64,000 nucleotides of DNA from Terana coerulea (Eukaryota > Basidiomycota > Agaricomycetes > Polyporales > Phanerochaetaceae): positions 1-64,000 of the forward strand of contig JAKOGH010000990.1 in assembly GCA_024811115.1 (NCBI GenBank), in the 5' to 3' direction. Position 1 is the first letter of the stretch, and each line of letters begins with the position of its first letter. This document shows, piece after piece, positions 11,430-21,531 of this stretch. The position numbers and the translations under genes are program-made. The notes below the pieces were generated by a model. That model was given only the letters and a program-made list of their open reading frames with translations, was not told the origin of the DNA and did not search any database.

Positions 11430-11879
11430 ATGCCCTTCTACCAGCTACTATGCATCACCAACCACCTTCCGCAATATGTGAGAGCTATCTCCTGAGGCCG
11501 TTTGGCAAGCATACTAATTTACGTACGCAGAGCCACATCAAGGAGCTCGTCACATTGACGGCGAAACATGTCATGAGTAACGGCGGTGTGGTCCGCCATC
11601 TCAACTCCTGGGGCACTCTCACACTACCGCAACGCATGCGCGCGCATAAGCAGATACACAACATCGGAGAGTGAGTTGCAGTCCTTACACGCCATGACAC
11701 GCTCTAAGCTGCGGTACTCTTGCAGTTACTGGACGATGAACTTCGACGCTTCACCAAGGACCATGCAAAGTATTGGTCTGCTCCTGAGACACGATCCTAG
11801 AGTGATACGGTGGACAATGATCAAAATGGGGGAGAAGGTGGAGGATGTTGTGCTGCTGCCGTCGAAAACCATGAAGTAA
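11430..11879 (+). CDS. MRP17: Mitochondrial ribosomal protein bS6m (MRP17-like)
   Basis: Three exons (11430-11477, 11531-11670, 11726-11879) give 113 residues. The introns are GT-AG, of 53 and 55 nt. The protein starts MPFYQLLCITNHLPQ and contains GGVVRHLNSWGTLTLPQRM, then YWTMNFDASPRTMQSIGLLL and DPRVIRWTMIKMGEKV. This is the compact ferredoxin-like fold of the S6 family as found in fungal mitochondrial small-subunit proteins. It is a component of the mitoribosome small subunit and binds rRNA next to S18. The length is normal and the frame intact. It is divergent from SND1. Confidence 0.9.
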
Positions 11880-12003
11880 TGGTGACTTTTCGCGTGCGTC
11901 GGAGTTACCAGGGTGCCAGACTTAGGGGTCCTCGGCAAGTTCTCGTCGCGATCCTGATGTATTCATATCTTCCCATTTAATTGCTAGGCATGCATCAGGA
12001 ATG

Positions 12004-13059
12004 CTATTCGGTTGATGCTACGTCGACACTGTTCATGCGGTTTACCCAATCCACCACTCCATGCAAACTAGGAATGACGTCTACACCTTTCAAATCCTCA
12101 CCAGGCTCCTTCATTTCCGCTTCTCCTCCCGGGCCAAATCTTCTGAGCAATAACGCGGACAGACCACACGCCTGCGCACCATAGTAGTCGCTGTACAATT
12201 GGTCAAACGTTGCAGCACCCGAGCCGTGTCAAACCTACGCTTTCATCTCATCTCCTACATGCAGCACTTGGTTCCGTTCGACTCCTGCACGCTCGCATGC
12301 ACGTTGAAATATTTGCAGCGATGGCTTCTCTACTCCTTCCTCTTCGCTCAGGAGCACTGGATCGAGATACGACGATACGCGCAAGTCTTCGATGACTGAT
12401 CCTATGCGTAGAGTTGGCCATGTTTAGAACCATCGCGCTCAAATAACACCTACTCATGCGGCTGTCAGTGTTGCTCACGAGGCCAGTCTTGACGTTCATC
12501 GCTTTCAATTCTTGCACTGATGGCGGCGGCATTAGCCTCTGCAATAGAGATAGATGGGAAGCCGAACAAACAGCACGGTAATGAGTCGTCGAAGAGCTTA
12601 TAACCTTCCCTACCAGAGAAGCGCTCCAGCAGTCTTGGCACTATTTTGTCGAGTGACCTCTCCACCGCTTGACAAGTGCATTCAGGAGTGACACAGGAAT
12701 TCGTCAAGAAGATCATACCCGATGGGTCAGCACCAGCTCCAATCGCAGTTCTTCGTATCACCTCTCCCCACCACCCTTGCCCACCGCCCTCGTACGCTGG
12801 CTTATCATTCTGCAGCTGCTTCAGAGCTTCATGCGGCCCGGTGGGGGCGAAATATCCCAAGCGCAGCTGTCAGTCTGCCGCGTCTCGTCTCCAATTGTCA
12901 AGATGTTGCGTATGTACCAATTTTGAAGGAACTCTTCAGCTTGTCCGGCTCTAACACGCCCAGGTAGGGCTCAAACGTCTGCGAGTATTGCACATAGACT
13001 GGAAGACGTGGGACGAGGAGGGTGCTGAAAGCGTCGAACAGAACGAGGCGGATGGTCAT
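12004..13059 (-). CDS. HAD-superfamily hydrolase, HDHD3-like
   Basis: The start is MTIRLVLFDAFSTLLVPRLP at 13059. Exons continue with ALKQLQNDKPAYEGGGQGWW, AVERSLDKIVPRLLERFSG, ELKAMNVKTGLVSNTDSRM (motif II Thr/Ser region), GVEKPSLQIFQRAC (motif III Lys), and VGDE then DYYGAQACGLSALLLRR (motif IV). Motif I reads DAFST, so the usual second Asp of DxD is absent. HDHD3-type proteins show the same kind of variation. One intron (near 12560-12600) would be only about 38 nt. All deduced junctions keep frame. The protein is a predicted cytosolic or mitochondrial phosphatase-like enzyme of unknown substrate. It is convergent with bS6m, with about 125 bp between the stops. Confidence 0.85.
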
Positions 13060-14080
13060 GGTCAATTGTGTAGGCACTCGATGCGGACTCGGTGTCAGGG
13101 CCCGAGGCGCCGGGAAAGCGCCCTTTCGGCAAACAGCGGAGGTTGGATTTATTTGGCAAGGGCTGAAGTTCAACGAGGACGAAGCTGTATTTGGCACTGC
13201 CAGTGCTTCAAACACAGGGCTGTGGGACGTATGTGGCACCCACATTTCTTTTGAACAGTATCTGACTAACCCGTACGTTTTACTGGCCAGACAGCTTGAT
13301 CCAGTTTCCAAATGTGCAAGTGTCTACGTGGGATTGGCCACCCTGGCTGGCATGGCACTCGATAGAATATTGTGGCTTGAAACCCGAATACCGTGGGCGG
13401 CGTGTGGAGATGTGGCCGATAAGGCACGCCGTGTCTTAAAGCTCCACCCGTCACCCAGCTTGATATCGGGCCTGGGCGGCGACGCTAGAATGCGCCAGGT
13501 GGTATTTCAGGGAGTCAAATTGATCCCCTCTATACCGCTGCTATTCTCTGCGCACAGCCAGCTACAGCCAAAATCAGATCCGAACATCGAGGCCTCCATG
13601 CGCTGCGTATGTGCGGCACTGGATGCAGGTTTCTAATATATACCGGTATTCGGAACACTACGATGCAGGTACTCAATCATTCTCACGCATTCTGCATGGC
13701 TTGCACAAGATCGCGCTCACGTACGCCATCCTAGTAAACGCACAACCTCAAAGGGTTGTTATCGGATGTTCTTAAGGCACAGTGCCTCCTAAAGTGGGTC
13801 ATGCTTGTTCTCGCCTGAGTGATTGTGGCTCACGTTCCAGTGGGTCCTAGCATCATCACTCCGTGAACCTATGTCCGTATGGCGGATAAAGTTATGTCCT
13901 GCTCGAGCTAGGTGATGCAGGGTACTGTTTAGGAGGTAGTTGGAGAGCTGCGCTTTCAGGGCCTTGATACCATGACTCCCGTCGGAATTGGTGGGGGATA
14001 AAGGAAGCCTATCTCAGAAGTTGGCGGCGTTGAAGTGAGCCCATTCCCCACTCTCTCCTACACCTTACGGCTGCATAGAT
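13060..14080. other. Intergenic, promoter side of HAD gene and of EthD A
   Basis: A plus-strand open frame at 13022-13636 overlaps the HAD start codon on the other strand and shows no known domain, so I do not call it. The remainder holds no feature I can name. Confidence 0.4.
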
Positions 14081-14627
14081 ATGTCGGTCTACCGTGCGGC
14101 TCTGCAACCAAATCGCGTCCGCCTAGCGGCTCTCTTCTGCCCAGCCAAGGGTGTTTCCAACGACCAATTTCGCCATTACTGGCTGCACGAACATGGACGG
14201 CTGTTCACGTCTCTGGACATTGTCAAAAAGAATCTCACCAAATACGAACAGGTATGTGATTATTTGTTACGCTTCTTCAATACTCGCAACCTGAACATCT
14301 TGTCAGCTCCACATGAATACAGACCTCACTGACGTGCTCGCCACAGCGATGGGGTCGTCGCCACAGGCGACGTCGTACTGGGGAATGGCTGTCTTCGAAG
14401 CCGAGTCCTATGAAAAGATCATGGAGGTCTTCGCAGACCCCGATTACCAACGAGTCGTGTACCCCGATGAGAAGGCCATTCTCGATCGGAGCCGGTCGCA
14501 GATATTCGCGGGGGAATTTGCGACGCTTTGGGAGAGCTTCATAAAGTCCAAGGTGAGCTTAGAGCGGACGACTCCCATGGCAGTTGCTCACGTTGCGCCT
14601 GCTCCGTCCCCTCGTGTGAAGCTCTAG
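14081..14627 (+). CDS. EthD-domain protein, copy A
   Basis: Two exons (14081-14251 and 14307-14627) separated by a 55-nt GT-AG intron. The product has 163 residues. It reads RVRLAALFCPAKGVSNDQFR then YWLHEHGRLFTSL, followed in exon 2 by YWGMAVFEAESYEKIMEVF and DPDYQRVVYPDEKAI. This pattern is the EthD dimeric alpha-beta barrel: a short beta strand, then the HYW-xxEHG region, then a second strand and helix. Such fungal proteins are small cytosolic homodimers, often next to oxidative or secondary-metabolism genes; their substrate is usually unknown. Copies B and C occur at 20.5 and 24.1 kb. Copy A has a longer Ser/Pro-rich tail than B. Confidence 0.85.
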
Positions 14628-15260
14628 AGCACTTCCATGACCTCCGCAGACATCGGCGTGAAGTGCGGCGAAGGTGTATCGCCCGTGGTCCAGTTGCGTG
14701 TGGAGGATCCGCTATTGTAACAAAGAGACAATGTATCCATACTAGTAGGCTTCTTCAGCACGTGTATAGGACTTTGTATGAGATAACGACCCGTACGAAA
14801 TCTCATGACCGTTCTCAATACTCCGCGGCTCGCTTGCCGCAACCTTGTTTTCATGCGTGAATGTGGGTCTCCTTAGACCGGTCTGCGAAAATGTTCAATG
14901 AAGCCCGAGAACTCCGGGTCCAGTGACCGACCTGCGGGCTTGAATTTGAAGCGTCCGGCATTCTTACTGCATGTTCAATTGCACCCGCAGACAAAGTGCC
15001 GTCTTGCCGTCAGCTGAAACCCACGCCGCAATCTCGCTCCGTAAGAGTCGGATGAGGTGCGCGCGAGTGAGTTTGCATATCTAAATCGTCTCATGTGCGC
15101 TGGAAATATGCTGACAGGCTGATAAATTTCCATATCTCCACTTATCCAACTTTGGAGCCTCCAGCTAGGCTCTATAGTGTTCGAGCAACTCATTTCCATT
15201 GATCAGGCGGGTACAATGAATGCAGTACGAAGTCATAAAATATACAACGAAACCCCACCA
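14628..15260. other. Spacer between EthD A and epoxide hydrolase 1
   Basis: 3' flanks of two convergent genes. No open frame with protein-like composition and no repeat were recognised. Confidence 0.4.
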
Positions 15261-16453
15261 TCAAAGGCTTGCCTTAGGCTCCGTCGTGAAGCTTTGAATC
15301 CAAGCCTCCAAGTCGTTGGCGATATCGGCGCCATGAGATAGGATAAGCCAATGGTCGGCGGGATAAATCTTGACCGTGACTTGGTGGTCTTTAAACCCAT
15401 CCTCCTTGAACCGCGCCTGCCCCTGACCCGCAAGACAGATGTAATCATTTTGGGCCCCGCCGAAGAATACTGGGGCACTTGACGGAGGGTAAGCTCGCTC
15501 AGGTGGGATATCTGCGAGGTCAGGTAAGTAAGAGCCATTCGTGAGATAGCAGATTGGTAAGGACGGAAAATGCGAACCTTGGTCATCCTCAGCGGCTAGC
15601 CCGCTGGTCATCACTATACCAACAGGCTGGTGCCTGGAAGCCATCTTTGCGGAACGTTTCAACAAACTTCTTCTTATCCTCCTCCGAAATGTAATCGGGG
15701 AGAGGTGCCTGGAAGTTCTCGAGGAGACTTTTCTTCAAGTCCCCGTGCCAGCGAGACGATTCTTCCACATGGCGGGATCGCTTGGGAAGAGGACGCTAAC
15801 GAAGGAATCAATCTACCCTGGTATGTCAGCAATCCATGTAGGCAACTTGGATCTGAGTGGAGACATGCTCACGTGTTCTTGAACAACCTTGTCTGCGTCG
15901 TCTTCGCTGAAAAATAACCAGTATCCAAAGAGTTCGTATCCTGCCAGCTTCTTGGTCGAGTCTAGTATTGCCTGGAAAGGCATAGGCTTGTGGGGAGTTT
16001 GGTATGCCACAGCTAGAACAGCGTAAGCCGAGATTCTCTCCGGGTACCAGTTCGCAAGGCGCGACACAGCCCTGCATCCCCTGCATTCGAGTTCACCTTG
16101 AGAGCGACCTACAGCCATGAGGGTCAAAGCAACTTACCAGTCATGGCCAACAGCAACAACCTTCTCAATCTTCTCAACATCCAGGATATCGATGATGCCC
16201 TTCGCCAACTTGCTACCGACGTACTCAGCGGGGTCTGTGGGCTTGTCAGTACCTCCGTAGCCGAGCATGTCCGGGACTACGACTCCATAGCCCTTGGTCT
16301 GGAAGTACGGTGCGATGAAACGCCAATCGTGGGAGGCGGAGGGAAGCCGTGGCAGAACAGTAGCGTCGGCTTGGTATTCTGCGCTGGCGAGAAGTAGTAA
16401 TGGTACTTCAGCCCACGAGTGGTGGTCGTATCCTTGAAGAGAGATGGATCCAT
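15261..16453 (-). pseudogene. Epoxide-hydrolase-like alpha/beta hydrolase, copy 1, decayed
   Basis: It is homologous over its whole length to copy 2. Exon 1 starts MDPSLFKDTTTTRGLKYHYY and leads to the HGFP oxyanion motif. Then come DMLGYGGTDKPTDP, the nucleophile elbow VGHDW, NWYPERISAYAVLAVAYQTP, YELFGYWLFF and the histidine region YPADHWLILSHG. The frame is broken three times: one base missing near 16340 just after HGFP, one base missing in a G run near 15742, and two bases missing near 15613. Three breaks in one gene beside an almost intact paralogue suggest a pseudogene. The first two are homopolymer-type and could be consensus errors, but the two-base loss is harder to explain that way. 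Confidence 0.7.
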
Positions 16454-17041
16454 AGTTTTGCTGTTCTGGTGAATGGGAAGATGAGGATGCCACGGAAACT
16501 GTCGAAAGGTCTTATGGTCCCCGGCCTGTGACCGTCGAAAGGTTAATTCAAAATCCCGGCCTTCATTTGCATCTGATTATTCAAGACAGCAGTGAGTGAC
16601 GGCTGTGTGACGGGGCAGCTCATGGTTGTCGCAGGCCGGGTCATCGGGTTGGATTGTATGGTCGAGTGGGAAAGCGCATGCCATAAACCAAGATGACGAG
16701 GACGAGAACATGGAAATTCGGAAAGAGAGCAATTCACGTTCAGTCCAAGCTAGCTGAGTCGACGCGCGTCAGAGGGCGTCAATCAATGCAAGTCTCAGAT
16801 CGCAGATCTCAGCCCTGTCAAGACTTGGTCTAAACCAAGTCGAACTTCAACTTACTCAGGCTGCCAACTTCCATTTATATGTAGCCAAATATTCGGACGC
16901 AATGAATTGTAGTACTCAGTGCAAGATCACTATAAACTGCATACTATACGCCCTGGTACAAATGCTGTTAGCAAAGGCCTTCATGCGCGCTGAGAGGCTT
17001 CAAATACCTTACCTGAGAGCCAATCTCCGGGTACTCACCCT
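16454..17041. other. Spacer between the two epoxide hydrolases
   Basis: 5' flank of copy 1 and 3' flank of copy 2. No TATA box comparable to that of copy 2 is evident near 16500, and no other feature was recognised. Confidence 0.4.
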
Positions 17042-18225
17042 TCACAGGGTCGTAAAGCCCTTGATCCAAGCCTCCAAGTCACGGCTGACCTCGTCCGGTT
17101 TGTTGAGAGGGAGCCAATGGTCAGCGTCATACTCCTTGATTGTGATGTTATGGTCCTTGAACGCCTCGTCCTTGAATGTCGCCGTCTCACGGACAGCCAG
17201 GGAGACGTAGTCCTTCAATGCAGCGCCGAAAAAGATAGGGGAATTCTTCGGAGGAACGGTGCGCTCAGGCGAAATGTCTACACCAATCACGGAGGAAAAA
17301 TGATGAGACGTCTCCGAAGTATGTTAGGACCTCGTACGTACTCTGATCGTCCTTAGCAGCCAGGCCGGAGGTTAAGACCTTGTACCAGCAGGTAGGGGCC
17401 TGGAAGCCGCTCTTGCGGAAGGTGTCGATGAAGACATCCTTGTCTTCCTCCGAAAAGTATGCCGGGCGAGGTGCATGGAAGTTCTCCAAAGACTTTTCTT
17501 CAAGCCACCGGTGATCCCGATGCGGTCTATCCAGATAGTGGGATCATTTGGGAAAAACACGGCAACGAAAGAATCGATCTGTAGTTGACGAAGGTTAGCT
17601 AGGCTAACGACATATGCTACAACGAAAGTGAGAAAGCACTTACATGCTCTTGGATGATCTTGTTGGCGTCATCTTCGCTGAAAAACAGCCAATACCCGAA
17701 GAGCTCATACCCCGCCCATTTCTTGCTGTCTTCAAGGAACTTCGAAAAGTCCTCGACCGGATAGGCAGGCTGCCAGCCCACGGACAAAAAGGCGTAGGCG
17801 GTGACTCTCTCGGGGTAATAGTTTGCAAGGCGAGAAACGACCCTAACACCCCTGTATTCAATGTCTAACGTAAGAACACTGAAGCTACAAAATATAGAAG
17901 AAGCTCACCAGTCATGCCCGACGGCGATGATCTTCTCTACCCTCTCGGCATCCAAAATATCGACGATGTCGCTTGCCAACTTGCTGCCAACGTATGCCGC
18001 GGGGTCTGTGGGCTTGTCGGTTCCGCCGTAGCCAAGCATGTCGGGGGCGAGTATGCCGTAGCCCTTGTTCTGGAAATGCGAGGCGATGAAACGCCAGTCT
18101 CGAGGATTGGAGGGGAAGCCGTGGCAGAACAGAAGGGTCGGTTTGGAGTGTTCGGCCGGGGAGAAGTAGTAGTGATACTTTACTCCACGAGAGGTGGTCG
18201 TGTCTTTCCAGAGAGTGGAATCCAT
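17042..18225 (-). CDS. Epoxide-hydrolase-like alpha/beta hydrolase, copy 2
   Basis: The start is MDSTLWKDTTTSRGVKYHYY at 18225. Family landmarks in order are the HGFP oxyanion hole (LLFCHGFPSNPRDWRFIA), DMLGYGGTDKPTDPAAYVGS, the elbow VGHDW with Asp as nucleophile (the epoxide hydrolase signature within this fold), the cap with YELFGYWLFF, CWYKVLTSGLAAKDDQ, the acid region around SPERTVPPKNSPIFFGAALK, and the catalytic His in YDADHWLPLN. The product is about 330 residues, cytosolic, with no signal peptide. It hydrolyses epoxides to diols, for detoxification or metabolite tailoring. One base is missing in a short A/T run near 17488, possibly an assembly error. A TATA box lies 50 bp upstream of the ATG. 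Confidence 0.85.
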
Positions 18226-18274
18226 GGCTAGCTGCTCTGTTGTGAGTTGAATTGAGTGCCACAAACTAAGGGCA

Positions 18275-18283
18275 CTTTATATA
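18275..18283 (-). promoter_or_regulatory. TATA box of epoxide hydrolase 2
   Basis: Reads TATATAAAG on the minus strand, 50 bp upstream of the ATG at 18225. Confidence 0.55.
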
Positions 18284-20545
18284 CTCCCTTGGGCTTTGAG
18301 CTCCAATCAAAGCTGGTGAAAGTAGCTCTGGCTCCTATTGATCTGCTTAATAAGTTGCTTATAAACATGCTCGCAAAGAAGCGCAAGAGGACAGACGCAC
18401 TATACATGTTGAACCTGCGACAGATGATGTTGAATGATGGCTCATAATCATGACCTCTAAGGGAGAGCTATGCCGAAATCAGTGCACGGATAGGGCGGGT
18501 AGAAGTCTCCGACAAGAGAACTTCGTGCTTACCATGCACAAGGCGCTGGAGATAATTCAACCCATAGGGCATGAAAAGCAGCGCTGGAAAAGTTCTCGTA
18601 AGAGGCGTAGAAACCGACAGTCAGTTAGGATAATGTTCTGCCAGTGTACTCAGGAAGCCTACAGTACAACGACTGAGACGTGACAAAACAAAGACCTCGT
18701 TGTGCAGAATGACGTGCTCGAGACGCAACTGTCGGAGCTTCTCGCCATTTTTCATGACGGCGCGAACCGCCTCGCCGCTTCGTAACGCCTCTCCTCTGGA
18801 CGTTTGAGATGCATCTCAGCAGCGTGACCTCGCGAGTTTTAGACATACTTAGGACATACCTCCAGATTATGCCGTTCAGAGCCCTTCTTTACAACCTTCA
18901 GAGCCCACAGTGTACTGAGTACCCTTAAGTCGCTGAAGACCTGAAATTAATGATGATTTGTGAGTGTCGCGACGGTGCTTTGATTGCAAGTGGTATGGGG
19001 TCGGCTCAGAAGACCAGCGCATACAAGCGCGCCGGCATCATGGCGATCAAGATCTTATGTAACAGTCGATCTGAGATCTCCGGCAACGTAGGTAGGAAAT
19101 TGCTCCAGTAGTTAGATCTTATGTTGTCTTCATTGATATATTTTGTGTTACCATTAAAATCTGTGGAATACTTCCATCACAACGTTGGGCTCGATTCATT
19201 GGAGAGAAAAGGAGCCAGCTTGTTTGCAAACAACAAGAGACGCCGGTGGTAGATCAAGGCGCTAACGTATGCTTCGTGGCTTACGTAAGTTCCGCTCCGA
19301 CCTCCCCGCCGCTGAATCGGCATATCCGCGTCGTCCTCTGGGCGCTTCAACGGAACTCTGTTTCTTTCCGTCACCCGCTTGTGCAAAGCCACTAAATCTT
19401 TGCCCTGGTTTTAGGTATCAACTGTGCTACAATATCCCTACGGAGGTTTTTTTTTTGCTGAATGTGCTTGCATTGCGTGACGTGCAGGACTATGGAGTGG
19501 CTCAGCGCGAGCTGAGCTTCAGTTATTCAAGTTGCGCTACTTATTATTGTATGGCGTGAAGTGGTACGTCCTCCAGCAATTTTTCGCATTGCCTGCTCAC
19601 GGAGCAACAACCAGATGGCATTTTGATACATGGATGGTGTGAGGAGGCTCGATTCGCTGTGCGCGATACACATATCCTCACGTTGCTCTAGGAGCATAGA
19701 GTCATGGAGCTCGAACTGCTGTGACATTATGTTTCACATCCTTCCAGATTCAAGCCTGACCAGCTGACGCTGCTGAATCAGAGTGGTGGTACGTCGTATG
19801 CAACCTTGCCCATGCGCGTAGTTCTGACGTATGGGTAGGCATGGCGCGGCGGCCGTTCGATCTGGTCATCGACGCGCGGGAGCTTGACTCGGGCTGACTA
19901 TTCGCAACGGCGAAAACATAACCTGTGAGGCAGACGATGACGACTAGGAGTGTGAGAGACGCACACACTCCATCCGGAAGACATGGATGACCGAGCGCCT
20001 GTGCCGTGCTTCATCCCGGTACACTGATACCGGCGTTTGCTGCACTGTTGACCGAGTGTGCAATGGCCCCACGGCTGTCAGATCGGGCACTCAGTTATCA
20101 AGATGAAAGCGGCATCAAACAATGAATCGGCGGTTGGTGAACTGTTATTTTTGGCCGGAATGAAGCTCAGGTTGAGGCTCGAAGCTCTGCATTTCTTTCC
20201 CTTCCGTACTCAGAGTGATGATCGCTCATTCCTTGAATAATATCAGGAATACCGGGGAAAACATGATTGGAAGGCTCAAAACGGAGTGGTGACTGCTTCG
20301 TCGCCATCCCGGAGATGGGTATGCGCATAGCAGATAATAACTGTCTCACTCAGCGAATGCTTCTGACCGCGAATGCGTGAATAATGTGGCCGACTCCTGA
20401 GTAACAATGTTCACACACAAGCCCGGGATTCGCGACAAGGCTGGGGCGAGATTGAGCATAAAACATTGCTCCAGCTGAAGAGCAGGGCATCCAAACTGAA
20501 CGCCTCCTCACAGAGCAGGATTTCAACCCCAACGTCGGCACCCAG
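18284..20545. other. Gene-poor stretch with a duplicated relic
   Basis: No complete gene is recognised. The part from about 19540 onward resembles the sequence that follows the SAMHD1-like stop codon near 23835: both contain TGGCGTGAA, a few bases, then GTACGTCC. The part at 20255-20330 resembles 24025-24100. This is therefore the diverged partner of the SAMHD1/EthD C interval. The missing first exon of EthD B should lie in its right part. Confidence 0.5.
19490..19750 (+). pseudogene. Relic of the 3' end of a SAMHD1-like gene
   Basis: The sequence TGGCGTGAAGTGGTACGTCC aligns with the end of the intact SAMHD1-like gene, where TGGCGTGAAATAGTACGTCC contains its stop codon. The following bases, including CATTGCCTGCTCAC against CATTGTCTGCTCAC, also match. 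Only the very end of the gene and its 3' flank are recognisable. Confidence 0.45.
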
Positions 20546-20980
20546 CATTCGCACTGACCGCGTCCGCCTCGTCGCACTCATGGCCCCGAAGGAGGGCGTG
20601 TCTTTCGAGCAGTTTGACAAGTACTGGCTCGGCGAGCACAGCACGCTCTTCAAGTCTCTCGATATCATGAAGAAGAACCTCACAAAGTACGAGCAGGTGC
20701 GCTCTACGTCGTCGCGATCACACCAAGTGCATCAGCACTGATTTGACCTGTGCAGCTGCACTTCGACCAGACCGTCGCCGCCTGCCTCGCGACCAAGGGC
20801 CTCACCCCGCTGCCGTACTACGGCATGGCGATCTTTGAGGTCGATTCGCTTGAGAAGATCTTCGAGGTGTTCACGAACGAGGAATACTTGCGCGTCGTCG
20901 TGCCGGATGAGGAAAGCTTCTTCGATCGCTCGAAGTCAAGTATGATTGGCGGGCAGTACGCGACGATTTATGGGCAATAA
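20546..20980 (+). CDS. EthD-domain protein, copy B
   Basis: Two EthD exons are clear. The first runs to 20696 (RTDRVRLVALMAPKEGVSFE, YWLGEHSTLFKSLDIMKKNL). After a 59-nt intron (20697-20755) comes 20756-20980 (LPYYGMAIFEVDSLEKIFEV, EEYLRVVVPDEESFFDRSKS), ending ATIYGQ. The intron sits at the same codon as in copy A. The N-terminal codons are uncertain. I start at a plausible acceptor (CAG ending at 20545) and assume an upstream mini-exon with the ATG; the in-frame ATG at 20580 would remove the first beta strand. The product is a small cytosolic dimeric barrel protein of unknown substrate. It is closer to the relic C than to A, and the duplication extends into its flanks. Confidence 0.8.
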
Positions 20981-21531
20981 AATGACAGGGTGCGTGCTTC
21001 CTGCGTCGAGCTGGACTGACGAGCTGAGACGACACAACAGGATGGTAGTAAGACGGCTGCATAATATGACTGATAGAATATATGCTCCCTTTCCGACGCT
21101 CACTCACGGCAGGCCCTCTTGAGTCATCCACCTGGCGTATGTTGATATCTTGCGCATGGACGCACCTAGATATCCACTAGATTTCCACAAATCCGCTAGG
21201 TAGGCGAAACGGTCGACTAGCGGGATATCTGTTGGATTTCCACAAATCCACTGGCTCGGCGAAACGGTCGACATGACTGGTGAGCCATGGATATGTGGAA
21301 ATCCAATGGATATCCATTGGCCGTGGAAGCACGGTGGTTATTTCCACGCATAGCTAGCAGCTCACTGTCGCAAATCCTTCTCGCTTTCAACGCACCTCTG
21401 CCGCCTTCAGGCATCTTCTCGAGCTCATCGAGAAAGGATATTATTCCCGGTCAGAAGCTTCTGAAGTTTTGCCATATATAAAGAAGTATAGCCAAGCAGT
21501 AGGGACCACAACTTGAACGCTACACTTGGCT
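20981..21531. other. Spacer with a short tandem repeat
   Basis: The first 140 bp resemble the 3' flank of EthD C (24348-24540). Then follows the 49-bp tandem repeat listed separately, with a partly inverted further piece near 21284-21320. The rest is the presumed promoter of the SAMHD1-like gene. Confidence 0.5.
21169..21272. repeat. Two copies of a 49-bp direct repeat
   Basis: The units at 21169-21217 and 21224-21272 both run from GATATC to CGAAACGGTCGAC and share GATTTCCACAAATCC. A partly inverted version of the first half (GTGGAAATCCAATGGATATCC) follows at about 21295-21315. Confidence 0.65.

Noticed and set aside
13022..13636. Plus-strand open frame of 204 codons
   Set aside because: It overlaps the start exon of the HAD gene on the other strand, has no known domain and no promoter or splice logic.
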